NCBI GenBank assembly: GCA_958295825.1 | Contig: OY282375.1 | Span: 1,411,489-1,475,488 of the forward strand | Origin: an uncultured Candidatus Entotheonella sp. | Lineage (GTDB): Bacteria > Tectomicrobia > Entotheonellia > Entotheonellales > Entotheonellaceae | Reading direction: 5' to 3' | DNA: 64,000 nt | Shown: one piece after another, positions 1-8,762 of the stretch | Layout of the letters: the number at the start of each line of letters is the position of its first letter | Position numbering within the stretch: position 1 is the stretch's first letter | The notes under the pieces: model-generated | What the model saw: only the letters and a program-made list of their open reading frames with translations | Told to the model about the DNA's origin: nothing | The model's database searches: none | Translations under genes and position numbers: made by a program

Positions 1-401
1 TGCAGGTCGGTTGCCTCGATTTCCGGCACGTGATGCACCACCTCCACCTTTTCCCCAAAGTCCTTGCTGGGCACGTTAGTGCCCCACTCGGTGGGGTGAC
101 GCTCGCTCACCCAGCGGTTGATACCCCCTTGCAGGACAGCCATGTGGCTGTAACCCATGCTTTCCAGCGTCGCCGCGGCCAGCGCCGCACGGCGCCCATC
201 ATCGTCACACACCACCACTCGAGTGCCCAGGAAGGGCACCGCGAGGGGCATGTGAAATTCGAGTTGCCGGCGCGGCAGCAGGCTCACCCCAGGAAGATGC
301 GAGCTGTTGTACTCGCCAGGCTCTCTGACGTCAATGCAGGCGCAAGGCGTGTCACTTGCCAAAAGGTCGAGCAGGCTTGCAGGGCTGATCAGGTCTGCCA
401 T
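1..401 (-). CDS. Rhodanese-domain sulfurtransferase (C-terminus beyond the window)
   Basis: The reading frame starts at ATG 401 and runs off the left edge, so only about 133 residues are seen. The first rhodanese domain shows IDVREPGEYNSSHLPG near residues 23-38 and an active-site loop CDDDGR, which is the C-x4-R persulfide-forming loop. A second domain seems to begin at the edge (PEIEATDL), so this is probably a multi-domain rhodanese. Rhodaneses carry sulfane sulfur. The gene lies 28 bases after the ThiS/MoaD-like gene at the end of the aldehyde oxidoreductase operon, so I infer that it supplies sulfur to that carrier or to the tungsto/molybdopterin cofactor. Specific partners cannot be read from sequence. 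Confidence 0.85.
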   Translation of the reverse strand, partial: MADLISPASLLDLLASDTPCACIDVREPGEYNSSHLPGVSLLPRRQLEFHMPLAVPFLGTRVVVCDDDGRRAALAAATLESMGYSHMAVLQGGINRWVSERHPTEWGTNVPSKDFGEKVEVVHHVPEIEATDL

Positions 402-429
402 GAGCGGCGACTCCTGTGGCTAAACGGTT

Positions 430-774
430 TCATCCCCCGAGGTACTGGCCGATGAGGGCGATTTTGTCGGACGGTTCAATGGGGCTGTCGAGGTTGTGGG
501 TGAGGTCGAGAACGGCGTCGTTGATGAGCACCTCGACGTGTTCGGCGAGGTCGCCGGTCATCGGGTCCCAGAGGGCTTTGTGGAGTTGCGGAAAGCGGCC
601 GCTGAGACGGCGAAGGGCCTTGCGGACGGTGTCGTCCGTCCGCAGGGGCAGGTGGAAAACCTTACGGGTGCTGCCGTCGCCGCCGACGAATTTGGTAATC
701 CAGGCGACGACTTCGATCTCCAACTCACCGGCGTTAACGGTAGCGACATTGCGGGGAGCATCAGGTGCCGGCAT
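430..774 (-). CDS. ThiS/MoaD-like ubiquitin-fold sulfur carrier
   Basis: A protein of about 114 residues ending in GQYLGG. The C-terminal Gly-Gly is the thiocarboxylate-forming tail of the ThiS/MoaD family, and the body (TRKVFHLP, KIALIGQYLGG) fits a beta-grasp fold. It is longer than typical MoaD (about 80 residues), with an N-terminal extension. I take ATG 774, which overlaps the stop of the upstream oxidoreductase gene by 14 bases and implies translational coupling; an in-frame ATG at 807 is possible but deeper in that gene. Aldehyde oxidoreductase operons of this type (for example in Aromatoleum) commonly carry such a gene. A role in pterin dithiolene sulfur supply is inferred. Confidence 0.82.
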   Translation of the reverse strand: MPAPDAPRNVATVNAGELEIEVVAWITKFVGGDGSTRKVFHLPLRTDDTVRKALRRLSGRFPQLHKALWDPMTGDLAEHVEVLINDAVLDLTHNLDSPIEPSDKIALIGQYLGG

Positions 775-2662
775 GGGTGGCCTCCCGGGCGTCCCAGAGG
801 TCGGCAAGGATATGCGACAGACCCAGGTCTTCCAGCGTGGCCGGGAGCGGTTTACCGGTCTGGCGGTCGTAGCCGACCATGTCGTACCAGACGTCGAGCA
901 GGTGTTCCCAGTGCGCGCCGATGTCCTGGCCCTGGGCCGGCCCGTCGACGGGCACGGAGCCGTATCGCTTGGACGGCCTTTCCAGATCGGGCGTGATGCC
1001 GCAGCGGATGTTGAACGCTCGCATCAGCGCGGCGGTGCGTCGGCCAAACAGAAGCGCCTCGTCCTTGGTGAAATCCCAGCCGGTGGCGGCGCTCAGGGTT
1101 CGGCACAATATGGACAGCAGGGTGCGGGTCGTAAAAATGCACGTCCCCAAAGAATCCTCGAACTGTCGCCGGCCCCGCGTGCCGCCGACCATACGCGCCA
1201 CGGCGTCTGGGTCGAACGGATTGATGCGTGCCGGCTGTCCCATCTCGGTTGGCAACACCGGCGGACCGCTATCCAGGGTGCCGCCGCTGCCCGTGCAGGT
1301 ATCGAGCATTTCTTCCCAACGCGCCCGGTGATCGTGGCCGCGCGGGGTGTTGCCCGTCATCGCATAAATGGCGCACTCGGCAGCCGGGCCGCCGACCGTT
1401 TCGGATGCCCGCTTGACGCCCTCGGCCAGCACGTCGCCGAACCCTTCGCGGCGAATGATCATTTGCAGCAGCGCGTTCGCCGCCTCGGCATCGCCCCAGG
1501 TAATGGTAAGTCCGCCGAGTTGCTCCTTGGTGACGTAGCCCTTCTCCTGGCATTCGACCACCCAGCCCATGAGCCAGCCGAACTCGTTCACGTCCACGCA
1601 TGCACGGTCCACCTGCGTGTTGAGCCACGACGTCGCCACCGGATCGGTACACCCGAAAGCCCAGCCGGCCCCGGACCAGCCCTCGTATTCCGGCTCGTCG
1701 ACGATAGCGCCCTGGTGCGGTCCCGACGGCAACACCTGCGCGTGGCAGTGGTGCATGCCGCATGAATTGCACTGGTGGCCGCGATGGTCGAATCCCTCGC
1801 GCAGGCCCTGCGCCGTCCATTGGCTCATGTCCACGCCTTCGGGAACGACGTTGGTGGTGTAATTCTTGATCGGCAGCGCGCCGAGCCGCGACAGGCCGGA
1901 CACGCCGGGCAGCGTGCCGTATTCGTACAGCGACCGCGTTGACGGGTCGTATTGCAGGTCCTCGGCGATCTCCTGCGCGGCCATCCACAACCCGCGCGGG
2001 TCGGCGGCGCGCAGCGCCTTGCTGCCGCGCACGATGGCCACCGCCTTCAGCCGTTTGTTGCCCATCACGGCGCCGCAGCCGTTCTTGCTGGCCACGTGGC
2101 CGTAATCGCCGTGGATGGCGGCGAATCGTACTTGGTTCTCACCCGCCAAGCCGCTGGTGTACACGCTGAGTTGGTGGCCCGTCAGATCGAGCATCTGCTC
2201 CAGGGTTTCTTGCGTTTCCCAGGTATCCTTGCCCAACAAGGCCGAGGCGTCGCGCAGTTCAACGGTGTCGTCGTGAATATAAAGATAGACCCACTCCGGC
2301 GCCCGTCCTTGCAGAACGATGGCGTCGTAGCCGGAATACTTCAGGTTGGCGCCGAAAAAGCCGTTGGCCTGTGTGTTGGTGGCGCCGTTGGTCAGGGCGC
2401 CGCGCGTCACGACGGTGAGCCCACCAGTACCCCAGGCCGGCAGCCCGGCCAGCGGACCCGTGGCCAGCACCAAGCGGTTGTCCTCGTGGTCCCAGCTAAC
2501 CTCCGCCGGCACCTCGTCCCACAAAATTTTGATGCCCAGCCCGACCCCGCCGATGCAGGTGCGGCACATCTCGGCCGTCCAGGCTTCGGTCCAGGTCCGA
2601 TTCTGGCTCAAATCGACTCGCAAAATCTTTCCGGCATAACCACCTGGCAGTTCCTCTTGCAT
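761..2662 (-). CDS. Aldehyde:ferredoxin oxidoreductase family, tungsten-bis-pterin enzyme
   Basis: 633 residues, the usual family length. It starts GGYAGKILRVDLS, as AOR-family proteins do. Cysteines at about 298, 301 and 306 (CNSCGMHHC) and about 508 (DSLGTCIF) fit the four ligands of the [4Fe-4S] cluster, although the C-x2-C-x4-C spacing is one residue longer than in Pyrococcus AOR. The family oxidises aldehydes to acids, or reduces acids, on a W (or Mo) bis-pterin centre. Substrate cannot be told. It lies downstream of an FAD oxidoreductase and a four-cluster ferredoxin and upstream of a sulfur carrier and a rhodanese. This is the bacterial AOR operon plan, in which electrons pass through ferredoxin to an NAD(P)-linked flavoprotein. 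Confidence 0.9.
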   Translation of the reverse strand: MQEELPGGYAGKILRVDLSQNRTWTEAWTAEMCRTCIGGVGLGIKILWDEVPAEVSWDHEDNRLVLATGPLAGLPAWGTGGLTVVTRGALTNGATNTQANGFFGANLKYSGYDAIVLQGRAPEWVYLYIHDDTVELRDASALLGKDTWETQETLEQMLDLTGHQLSVYTSGLAGENQVRFAAIHGDYGHVASKNGCGAVMGNKRLKAVAIVRGSKALRAADPRGLWMAAQEIAEDLQYDPSTRSLYEYGTLPGVSGLSRLGALPIKNYTTNVVPEGVDMSQWTAQGLREGFDHRGHQCNSCGMHHCHAQVLPSGPHQGAIVDEPEYEGWSGAGWAFGCTDPVATSWLNTQVDRACVDVNEFGWLMGWVVECQEKGYVTKEQLGGLTITWGDAEAANALLQMIIRREGFGDVLAEGVKRASETVGGPAAECAIYAMTGNTPRGHDHRARWEEMLDTCTGSGGTLDSGPPVLPTEMGQPARINPFDPDAVARMVGGTRGRRQFEDSLGTCIFTTRTLLSILCRTLSAATGWDFTKDEALLFGRRTAALMRAFNIRCGITPDLERPSKRYGSVPVDGPAQGQDIGAHWEHLLDVWYDMVGYDRQTGKPLPATLEDLGLSHILADLWDAREATHAGT

Positions 2663-2715
2663 GTCACTTGTCCTTCAATACACAGTGTTTGCAGTCCGAA
2701 TGGCGTTTCGCATGC

Positions 2716-4041
2716 CTATTGCACGGCGACCGACTCCGCCGCTACCGACGGACGACCCAGAACCGTTTGCGGCAGCAGCCGGCCGGTCGCGCCGGCGGCA
2801 ATGAACGCCCGTTTGACGTCGAACAGATTGCCCCGCAGGTACGACTTCCAGTCGCGCAGCGAAACCCCGGACTGCACCAGTCCCTTCAGAATGCCCACGT
2901 CGTTCGTCGCCCAAATGTCCCGCGCCGGCCCCAGAATCATCGCCCCGGTGATGCGGTCGTCGTGCCACAGCAGCTTGCGGTACGCCGGGCGCTCCGGCCG
3001 CAGGGCGCTCATGACCTCGGCGTCGGCGTCGTCCCAGGCCCCGAAGCTGGCGATTTCGAGCCCCAGCACCTCCACGATGTTCATCAACAGGCTGCCGCGA
3101 TACGTCTGCGACTGCCCCGCCATATTGGCCCCGGCGATGCGTCCGTGCTCCATCGCAGTGGGCTCGATGGCATGCAGCGCCGCTTCCCCGGTGACGGCGT
3201 CGCGGCCCTCGGCAACGTCACCGGCGGCATACACGTTGGGCACGTTGGAACGCATGTGCGCGTCGACCACGATACCCCGGTTGATGGTGATGTCCGAGCC
3301 TTCCAGCCAGTCGAGATTGGTGCGGATACCCGTCGCCATGATCACCTGGTCCGCCATCACGTCCTCGCCCTGCCGAAAACGCAGCCGCTTGCGACCGTCG
3401 GCGTCCTCAATGGCGTTCAGTTGCACCCCGGTGCGAACCGTGACGCCCCGTTCCTGCAGCCACCGCGTCACCACGTCGGCGCCCGTCGCGTCGATCATGC
3501 GCGGCAGAATCTGCGGCGCGATCTCCACAACCGTAAGCTGGGCGTTCAAGGCGAGGATGGAATTCAGAATGGTGAAGGCGATGAAGCCGGCCCCGACCAG
3601 CACCACCGAGCAACCCGGCGTGATGCCCCGGATGACGCCCTGCGCCTGTTCCAGGGTCCAGAAGCTGTGGACGCCGGAGCCGTCGGCGCCGGCAACGGGC
3701 GCCCGCACGGCCGACGAGCCGGTGGCGATGAGTAAATTGTCGTAAGGAAGTTCGGTGCCGTCGTCCAGCATCAGGGTGTTGATCTGCGTATCGACCCCAA
3801 CGGCGCGTCGGCCGATGAACGGCTCCACGTCCAGGGTGCGCAGGCGCGTCGGCGGGGCCGTGAAGACGTGCGACTCGCTGATGCTGCCCTTCAGGTAATA
3901 CGGCAACACCATGCGCGAATAGGGGCGCTCGTCGGCCACCAGAATGATCTCGGAAGCGCCGCGGTCGTACCGGCGAATCGTGCTAATAGCGTTCATGCCG
4001 GCAGTGCCGCCGCCGACAATGACGTGCCGCGTGCGTGCCAT
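2716..4041 (-). CDS. NAD(P)/FAD-dependent oxidoreductase, electron-transfer subunit of the AOR operon
   Basis: 441 residues with two dinucleotide-binding motifs: VIVGGGTAGMNA at residues 7-18 for FAD and VVLVGAGFIAF in the middle for NAD(P)H. The motif AAGDVAEG closes the FAD fold. This is the layout of the rubredoxin/nitrite-reductase-type class of pyridine nucleotide-disulfide oxidoreductases without the redox disulfide. The start lies 9 bases after the stop of the ferredoxin gene, so the two are co-transcribed. In known AOR complexes the equivalent flavoprotein passes electrons to NAD(P)+ or accepts them from hydrogen or NADH. Assignment to this complex rests on gene order. Confidence 0.88.
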   Translation of the reverse strand: MARTRHVIVGGGTAGMNAISTIRRYDRGASEIILVADERPYSRMVLPYYLKGSISESHVFTAPPTRLRTLDVEPFIGRRAVGVDTQINTLMLDDGTELPYDNLLIATGSSAVRAPVAGADGSGVHSFWTLEQAQGVIRGITPGCSVVLVGAGFIAFTILNSILALNAQLTVVEIAPQILPRMIDATGADVVTRWLQERGVTVRTGVQLNAIEDADGRKRLRFRQGEDVMADQVIMATGIRTNLDWLEGSDITINRGIVVDAHMRSNVPNVYAAGDVAEGRDAVTGEAALHAIEPTAMEHGRIAGANMAGQSQTYRGSLLMNIVEVLGLEIASFGAWDDADAEVMSALRPERPAYRKLLWHDDRITGAMILGPARDIWATNDVGILKGLVQSGVSLRDWKSYLRGNLFDVKRAFIAAGATGRLLPQTVLGRPSVAAESVAVQ

Positions 4042-4050
4042 GGCTTCCCC

Positions 4051-4521
4051 CTATGCCTGCTGCGCCAGTTGCGTTTCCGCGCGCTCCGCCGCGAAGCTTC
4101 CCAGCCAGTCCGCGCTCTCCGCCTCGACGTATTCGATGGCTTGCGTCGGGCAGGCCGTGGCGCACGCCGGCGCACCGCCGCAGAGATTGCACTTGGTCGC
4201 CTTGGCGGTGTCGGGATCGTAAAACATCGTGCCGTACGGGCAGGCAATGGTGCACAACTTGCAGCCCACGCACAGGTCGTTCAGGATGATTTTGGCGCCG
4301 ACGGGAGAAATGGTAATCGCGTTGACCGGGCAGGCCACCATGCACCAGGCTTCATCACACTGGGTGCAAGTGTAGGGGGCATAACTCGTATGCGCCTCGA
4401 ACGGGGAAATGCGAATTACCGACTTGGCGGGCTGAAACACGCCGCTCTGCTCATACGAACAGGCGATTTCACACCGCATGCAGCCGGTGCAACGCTGCGG
4501 AGTAATACGCAGGACCTTCAT
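4051..4521 (-). CDS. Four-cluster 4Fe-4S ferredoxin-like electron transfer protein
   Basis: 156 residues with sixteen cysteines in four groups: CTGCMRCEIAC, CTQCDEAWCMVAC, CVGCKLCTIAC and CNLCGGAPACATAC. This is the HycB/HydN/DmsB-like polyferredoxin pattern that binds four [4Fe-4S] clusters. It is the first gene of the minus-strand AOR operon. An AAGGAG ribosome site lies 7 bases before ATG 4521. It probably wires the aldehyde oxidoreductase to the flavoprotein. No signal peptide or membrane segment is seen, so the complex is cytoplasmic. Confidence 0.9.
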   Translation of the reverse strand: MKVLRITPQRCTGCMRCEIACSYEQSGVFQPAKSVIRISPFEAHTSYAPYTCTQCDEAWCMVACPVNAITISPVGAKIILNDLCVGCKLCTIACPYGTMFYDPDTAKATKCNLCGGAPACATACPTQAIEYVEAESADWLGSFAAERAETQLAQQA

Positions 4522-4708
4522 GCACGCTCCTTAAGCTGTTGTATGGATAACGTGTGGCTACGCGCGATATTATTTCCACCTGTACCTGGAAGTCAATGCG
4601 CCCGACGGGTGCGGCGTCGATTGACAAACACTGGTGCTGTCAGTAGCCTTGCGTCGCTGTTGACACGATACAAAACACGCCTTTTGAGGCCGGTTCAGGG
4701 AGTCATTC
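4522..4708. promoter_or_regulatory. Divergent promoter region between the AOR operon and mltB
   Basis: This 187-base gap must hold both promoters. On the plus strand TTGACA occurs at 4621-4626 and again at 4660-4665, each a perfect -35 match, but no convincing -10 box sits at 16-18 bases. On the minus strand a TA-rich stretch near 4570-4575 could be a -10 box. No FNR/CRP-like palindrome was recognised. Confidence 0.35.
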
Positions 4709-5722
4709 ATGCGCAAAGTGTTGCTTCAGGACGCCATCGGATACTGTCGCCGATTGACGGCGATTGTGCTGCCTTTGCTGTTCCTGACAACGGGTTACGC
4801 CATCGTCGCCGATGCCCAAGAGGAAAATTTTGCGGCATGGCTCACGGATTTCCACCAAGACGCCCTGAGCGAGGGAATCAGTTCCGAGACCCTGGACGCC
4901 GTCCTGCCGGGCCTGACGTTTCGGCCTCGCGTTGTCGAACTCGACCGTAGACAGCCCGAAGGAACCCTGACATACGCCGAGTACCTGTCGCGGGTGCTGC
5001 CGCCAGCACGCGTGAACCGCGGCAAGCGATTGCTGCGGAAGCACTTGGCCTTGCTGACCGAAATCGGCGACGCGTACGGGGTTCAGCCGCGCTTTATCGT
5101 CGCCCTGTGGGGTATCGAGAGCGATTTCGGGCGCGTGACCGGCGGATTCCTGGTCCTCGACTCCCTGGCCACCCTGGCGTTCGACGGACGGCGCGGCGAG
5201 TTTTTTCGCGGGCAGTTGCTCGAGGCGCTGCGCATTGTCGATGACGGCCACGTTCAGCCCGACAAGATGCTGGGGTCGTGGGCCGGTGCTATGGGGCAGA
5301 GTCAATTCATGCCTTCGAGCTTCCAGCAATTTGCGGTCGACCAGGACGGCGACGGGCGTCGCGATATCTGGGGCACGCTGCCCGACGTTTTCGCCTCCGC
5401 CGCCAATTACCTCGCCAAAACCGGCTGGCAGCCTAACCAAACCTGGGGGCGGCGGGTTCGCTTGCCGGAGCGTTTCGATTTCGACCTGAAGGGCCTCGAG
5501 GTGAAGAAATCCCTCGACGAGTGGCAGGCCCTGGGCGTGCGCCACAGCAACGGGGACGACCTGCCCACCCGGCAGTTGTCGGCCTCCCTCATCCTGCCCG
5601 GCGGCCCCGAGGGGCCCGCCTTTCTGACCTATCCCAACTACCGGGTGCTGCTGAAGTGGAACCGGTCGCACTACTTTGCGACCGCGGTTGGACAGTTCGC
5701 CGATATCATAGCGGCGCAATAG
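4709..5722 (+). CDS. mltB: MltB-family lytic murein transglycosylase
   Basis: 337 residues with an N-terminal signal segment (hydrophobic core at about residues 17-31, LTAIVLPLLFLTTGYAIVA), so exported. The catalytic glutamate is in the motif VALWGIESDFGR (E137), and the SLT_2 signatures GSWAGAMGQSQFMPSSF and ANYLAKTGW follow. The family cleaves the glycan strands of peptidoglycan to leave 1,6-anhydromuramic ends. No lipobox cysteine is visible, so it may be a soluble periplasmic form. It lies 9 bases before moeA on the same strand, which suggests co-transcription without an obvious functional link. Confidence 0.92.
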   Translation: MRKVLLQDAIGYCRRLTAIVLPLLFLTTGYAIVADAQEENFAAWLTDFHQDALSEGISSETLDAVLPGLTFRPRVVELDRRQPEGTLTYAEYLSRVLPPARVNRGKRLLRKHLALLTEIGDAYGVQPRFIVALWGIESDFGRVTGGFLVLDSLATLAFDGRRGEFFRGQLLEALRIVDDGHVQPDKMLGSWAGAMGQSQFMPSSFQQFAVDQDGDGRRDIWGTLPDVFASAANYLAKTGWQPNQTWGRRVRLPERFDFDLKGLEVKKSLDEWQALGVRHSNGDDLPTRQLSASLILPGGPEGPAFLTYPNYRVLLKWNRSHYFATAVGQFADIIAAQ

Positions 5723-5731
5723 GAAAGCGGC

Positions 5732-6943
5732 ATGAAACAAGCCGTGCAGGTCGCCGAGGCACAGGACATCGTCCTGAACGCGGTGGCCGCTCTCGGTGCG
5801 GAAAAGGTTCCTCTCCGCGATGCTCTGCAGCGCGTCAGCGCCGAAGATGTCAACGCCTCGCGCGACATCCCCCTCGGCGACAATTCCGCCATGGACGGCT
5901 ATGCCGTGCGGTACGCCGACGTGGCAGGTTCCTCAAGCCAGAAGCCAACCATCCTTGACGTCCTCGAAATCCTGCCAGCCGGCAAAACGCCCCAACACCA
6001 GATAGCGCCAGGCACGGCGATCAAGATCATGACCGGCGCGCCGCTCCCGGTAGGCGCCGACACCGTGGTGCAGATCGAGCACACCAACGCGGACGACTTC
6101 AGGGTTGCCATCTACGAAGCCCCGCCTATCACCAGCAACCTGCGGCGGCGGGGCGAGGACATTCACACGGGCGAGTGCGTGCTGCGCCAACACACCCTGT
6201 TGCGTCCGGCGGAGCTGGGCGTTCTGGCGTCGGTGGGGCAGGCGCAAGTGTGGGTGTATCAGCGCCCGCGCGTCGCTATTCTCGCCACCGGCGACGAAAT
6301 TGCCGACCCTGGTGACCCCGATAACCGAGACAAAATCCTCAACAGCAACTCCTACACGCTGGCGGGACAGGTGGCGGAGGCTGGCGGCGTGCCGGTTCTG
6401 TTGGGCGTGGCTCCGGACCGGCGCGACGTGATCCACGACCGGCTCGCCAGCGGCCTGCGGGCGGACGTGTTGATTACCTCCGGCGGGGTGTCGGTGGGAC
6501 AGTTCGATTTCGTGCGGGAGTGCCTGAATGGGCTGGATTTCGAGGCCCGGTTCCACACCGTGGCCATGCGGCCCGGCAGCCCGATCACGTTCGGTCTGGT
6601 GCGACACGTGCCGGTGTTCTCGCTGCCCGGCAATCCCGTCGCCTCGATGGTCACGTTCGAGCTCTTCGTGCGCCCGGCGCTGTTGAAAATGACCGGGCAC
6701 CGGGAGCTTTTCCGGCCCCGCATCGCAGCCGTCTTGCAAGATGGCATGGAGAAACGCCGCGGGGTTCGCACCTTTCTGCGCGGCGTTCTGAGCCAGGACG
6801 ACACGCCCCCGACCGTCACCACAACCGGGCCGCAGGGCTCCGGCATTCTGCGCTCCATGAGCCTCGCCAACTGTCTGATCGACATTTCCGAAGAGGCCGA
6901 ACGGCTTTCTCCCGGCGACCCGGTAGCCGTAATGAGAATTTAG
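5732..6943 (+). CDS. moeA: Molybdopterin molybdenumtransferase MoeA
   Basis: 403 residues, the normal MoeA length. Signatures seen are DNSAMDGYAV near residue 50, IMTGAPLPVGADTVVQIE, TGDEI, SGGVSVGQFDFV, RPGSPITFG and LPGNPVASMVTFE. MoeA inserts molybdate, or tungstate in W-using organisms, into adenylated molybdopterin. Its position beside an aldehyde:ferredoxin oxidoreductase operon suggests that it loads W or Mo for that enzyme, but it may equally serve all Mo enzymes of the cell. The start at ATG 5732 follows the mltB stop by 9 bases. Confidence 0.93.
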   Translation: MKQAVQVAEAQDIVLNAVAALGAEKVPLRDALQRVSAEDVNASRDIPLGDNSAMDGYAVRYADVAGSSSQKPTILDVLEILPAGKTPQHQIAPGTAIKIMTGAPLPVGADTVVQIEHTNADDFRVAIYEAPPITSNLRRRGEDIHTGECVLRQHTLLRPAELGVLASVGQAQVWVYQRPRVAILATGDEIADPGDPDNRDKILNSNSYTLAGQVAEAGGVPVLLGVAPDRRDVIHDRLASGLRADVLITSGGVSVGQFDFVRECLNGLDFEARFHTVAMRPGSPITFGLVRHVPVFSLPGNPVASMVTFELFVRPALLKMTGHRELFRPRIAAVLQDGMEKRRGVRTFLRGVLSQDDTPPTVTTTGPQGSGILRSMSLANCLIDISEEAERLSPGDPVAVMRI

Positions 6944-7010
6944 AGTTACGAACATGTCAATCCTCTTTGAGGCGACACGGGATTAAAGTATCTCCCAACG
7001 GAGGAGTCCC

Positions 7011-8051
7011 ATGAGTATTAGCAGCTTCGAGGCCATTCACTATCGGGGCATCGACGGCCTGTCACTGCAGAATATGAGCCGCGCAAACCTGATTACGGGT
7101 GTAAACGGTATCGGAAAGACAGCGCTTATCGAAGCCATTTGGATTTTCACGGGCAGGCGTAATCCAGGGTTGTTGTGGAACACAAACGTCCAACGATCTA
7201 ATCATCCGGTGATTGATCCTGTTGCAGAACTGTCGGATAGCTTCATCGAACTCCGAGGAAAAGAAAACGGTAAGGAAGACAAATGGAAAGTCGAATTTGA
7301 GCCCTTCGAACAGGTTGAACGGGTGTCATTCGACACATGGGACGCCAGCGAATCAGCGCAAATCCCAGTCGCCGGCCGGCTTCACGCGTGGATTGACGAC
7401 AACTTGATTGATCACGGGGGCCAGTCAATGCACGACACACCGAGAGGCGCGGTACTGTATGGCATGCCCCCGCGCCTAACAAAGAAAGGGGTGTGCATTA
7501 TTGAAGGTACCAGTTGGCAGCTCGTAACGCCGGATGAATACCTACAGCGCTACTCCGATATGGTTCGAGAAGGGCACAAGCAGGCATTGACAAAGGCGAT
7601 CAATCTGATTCTCCCCGGAATCAAGGATATTGAACTCCTGACGGACAAAACGGGGAAGTCTTACCTGTCCGCAAATACATCCGCGAACGTACAACTACCC
7701 CTGCAAGCCCTTGGCGGTGGGGTAGTCCGGCTGTTCAGGCTGTATTTGAACTTGTTCACTGCCCGTAGCGGCATGGTTATCGTGGACGAGGTAGAGAATG
7801 GTATGCACTACTCGGTACTGCGGGACCTGTGGAGCCTTGTTCGTAGCGCGATACATGAATGGGATGTGCAATTCGTGGCGACGACTCACAGTGACGAGTG
7901 TATCGATGCGGCAATGACAGCTTTTGAGCGTGAACCAGATGCTCTATCCATACACAAGCTGTACACGGACGAGTCGGAAGGCGTAAAGGCAATCACATTT
8001 ACGGGTGAGACACTTGAGGGCGCCCGCGACTTTCACCTAGAGGTCCGTTGA
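7011..8051 (+). CDS. OLD/AAA15-type ATPase, ATPase half of a two-gene defence-like module
   Basis: 346 residues. Walker A is GVNGIGKT at residues 30-37, right after an N-terminal MSISSFEAIHYRGI strand typical of SMC/RecF-like ATPases. Walker B is MVIVDEVENG at about residue 250, followed by TTHSDECIDA, which fits the switch histidine. The size fits AAA_15/AAA_21 proteins such as the AriA subunit of PARIS. The gene starts with a strong GGAGG site, and its stop codon overlaps the start of the TOPRIM gene (TGATG), so the two are coupled. Codon use looks less GC-rich than the neighbours, which suggests transfer. The defence role is inferred from the pairing. Confidence 0.82.
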   Translation: MSISSFEAIHYRGIDGLSLQNMSRANLITGVNGIGKTALIEAIWIFTGRRNPGLLWNTNVQRSNHPVIDPVAELSDSFIELRGKENGKEDKWKVEFEPFEQVERVSFDTWDASESAQIPVAGRLHAWIDDNLIDHGGQSMHDTPRGAVLYGMPPRLTKKGVCIIEGTSWQLVTPDEYLQRYSDMVREGHKQALTKAINLILPGIKDIELLTDKTGKSYLSANTSANVQLPLQALGGGVVRLFRLYLNLFTARSGMVIVDEVENGMHYSVLRDLWSLVRSAIHEWDVQFVATTHSDECIDAAMTAFEREPDALSIHKLYTDESEGVKAITFTGETLEGARDFHLEVR

Positions 8052-8689
8052 TGCCCTCAAGGGAACCGAAAATCAAAATTTTTGAGAACAGGATTCTTCT
8101 GGTCGAAGGGAAGGATGAAGCAAATCTGTTTGGAAAACTGATCGAGATTTGTCTCAACGACAACAAGCCGGCGATACAGGTGATAGAAATAGGAGGCAAG
8201 TACACTTTCAGGAGGAATCTGGAAACTCTGAAGACGGGAGCTTTAACGCGGCCTTCCCTCCGGTCAATTGGAATTGTTCGGGATGCGGACACAAGCGCCA
8301 CAGCTAGCTTTCAGAGCGTCCATAACAGTGTTCAGCAGGCCGGTTACAGACCGCCGTCGGCTCACGCCGAGTTTTCGGATGCCAGCCCTTCGATTGGCAT
8401 ATTCATCGTACCTGACGGCAGTGAACCCGGCGCCATTGAAACCGTCTGCCGGCGCTCCGTGCAGGATGAGGAGTCCGCAGAGTGCGTTGAAGCGTACATG
8501 GATTGTTTGACAGCCCACAACGCCCTGAAATCAAATGTCCCGGACAAGACTTTCACCCACGCCTACCTCGCCGCAACGAGTGACCCCGTAGCCAGAGTCG
8601 GCGAAGGCGCCCTGCAGGACGTATGGAATTTCCAGTCCCCAGCGTTTGCCAATCTCCGTGAGTTCGTTCACAACCTCGCCTCAAGATGA
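8051..8689 (+). CDS. TOPRIM-like DUF4435/DUF3226-type protein, effector partner of the upstream ATPase
   Basis: 212 residues from ATG 8051, overlapping the ATPase stop by one base. LLVEGKDEANLF at residues 16-27 has the TOPRIM catalytic glutamate, and SIGIVRDADTSA at about 73 has the D-x-D motif, so both halves of a metal-binding TOPRIM nuclease site are present. Proteins of this kind are the second subunit in PARIS (AriB) and the nuclease part of OLD. I infer that the ATPase senses or restrains this effector. It could instead be a DUF3226 DNA-repair-like protein; target and trigger are unknown. Confidence 0.75.
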   Translation: MPSREPKIKIFENRILLVEGKDEANLFGKLIEICLNDNKPAIQVIEIGGKYTFRRNLETLKTGALTRPSLRSIGIVRDADTSATASFQSVHNSVQQAGYRPPSAHAEFSDASPSIGIFIVPDGSEPGAIETVCRRSVQDEESAECVEAYMDCLTAHNALKSNVPDKTFTHAYLAATSDPVARVGEGALQDVWNFQSPAFANLREFVHNLASR

Positions 8690-8762
8690 GTATGGCCCGG
8701 CAGGAATAATTGCCTCTAAAGCGGTAAGGCGCCCAAGGCATTTACACACAGAGGACAACAGA

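Noticed and set aside
416..1765. 449-codon plus-strand frame over the AOR gene
   Set aside because: Antisense to a clear AOR family gene, with no homology-like features.
4621..4690. Two perfect TTGACA boxes as definite mltB promoters
   Set aside because: Neither has a convincing -10 box at the right distance, so they are listed only as part of a regulatory region.
7213..7407. Short frames inside the ATPase gene
   Set aside because: Shadows of the coding frame; no ribosome sites.
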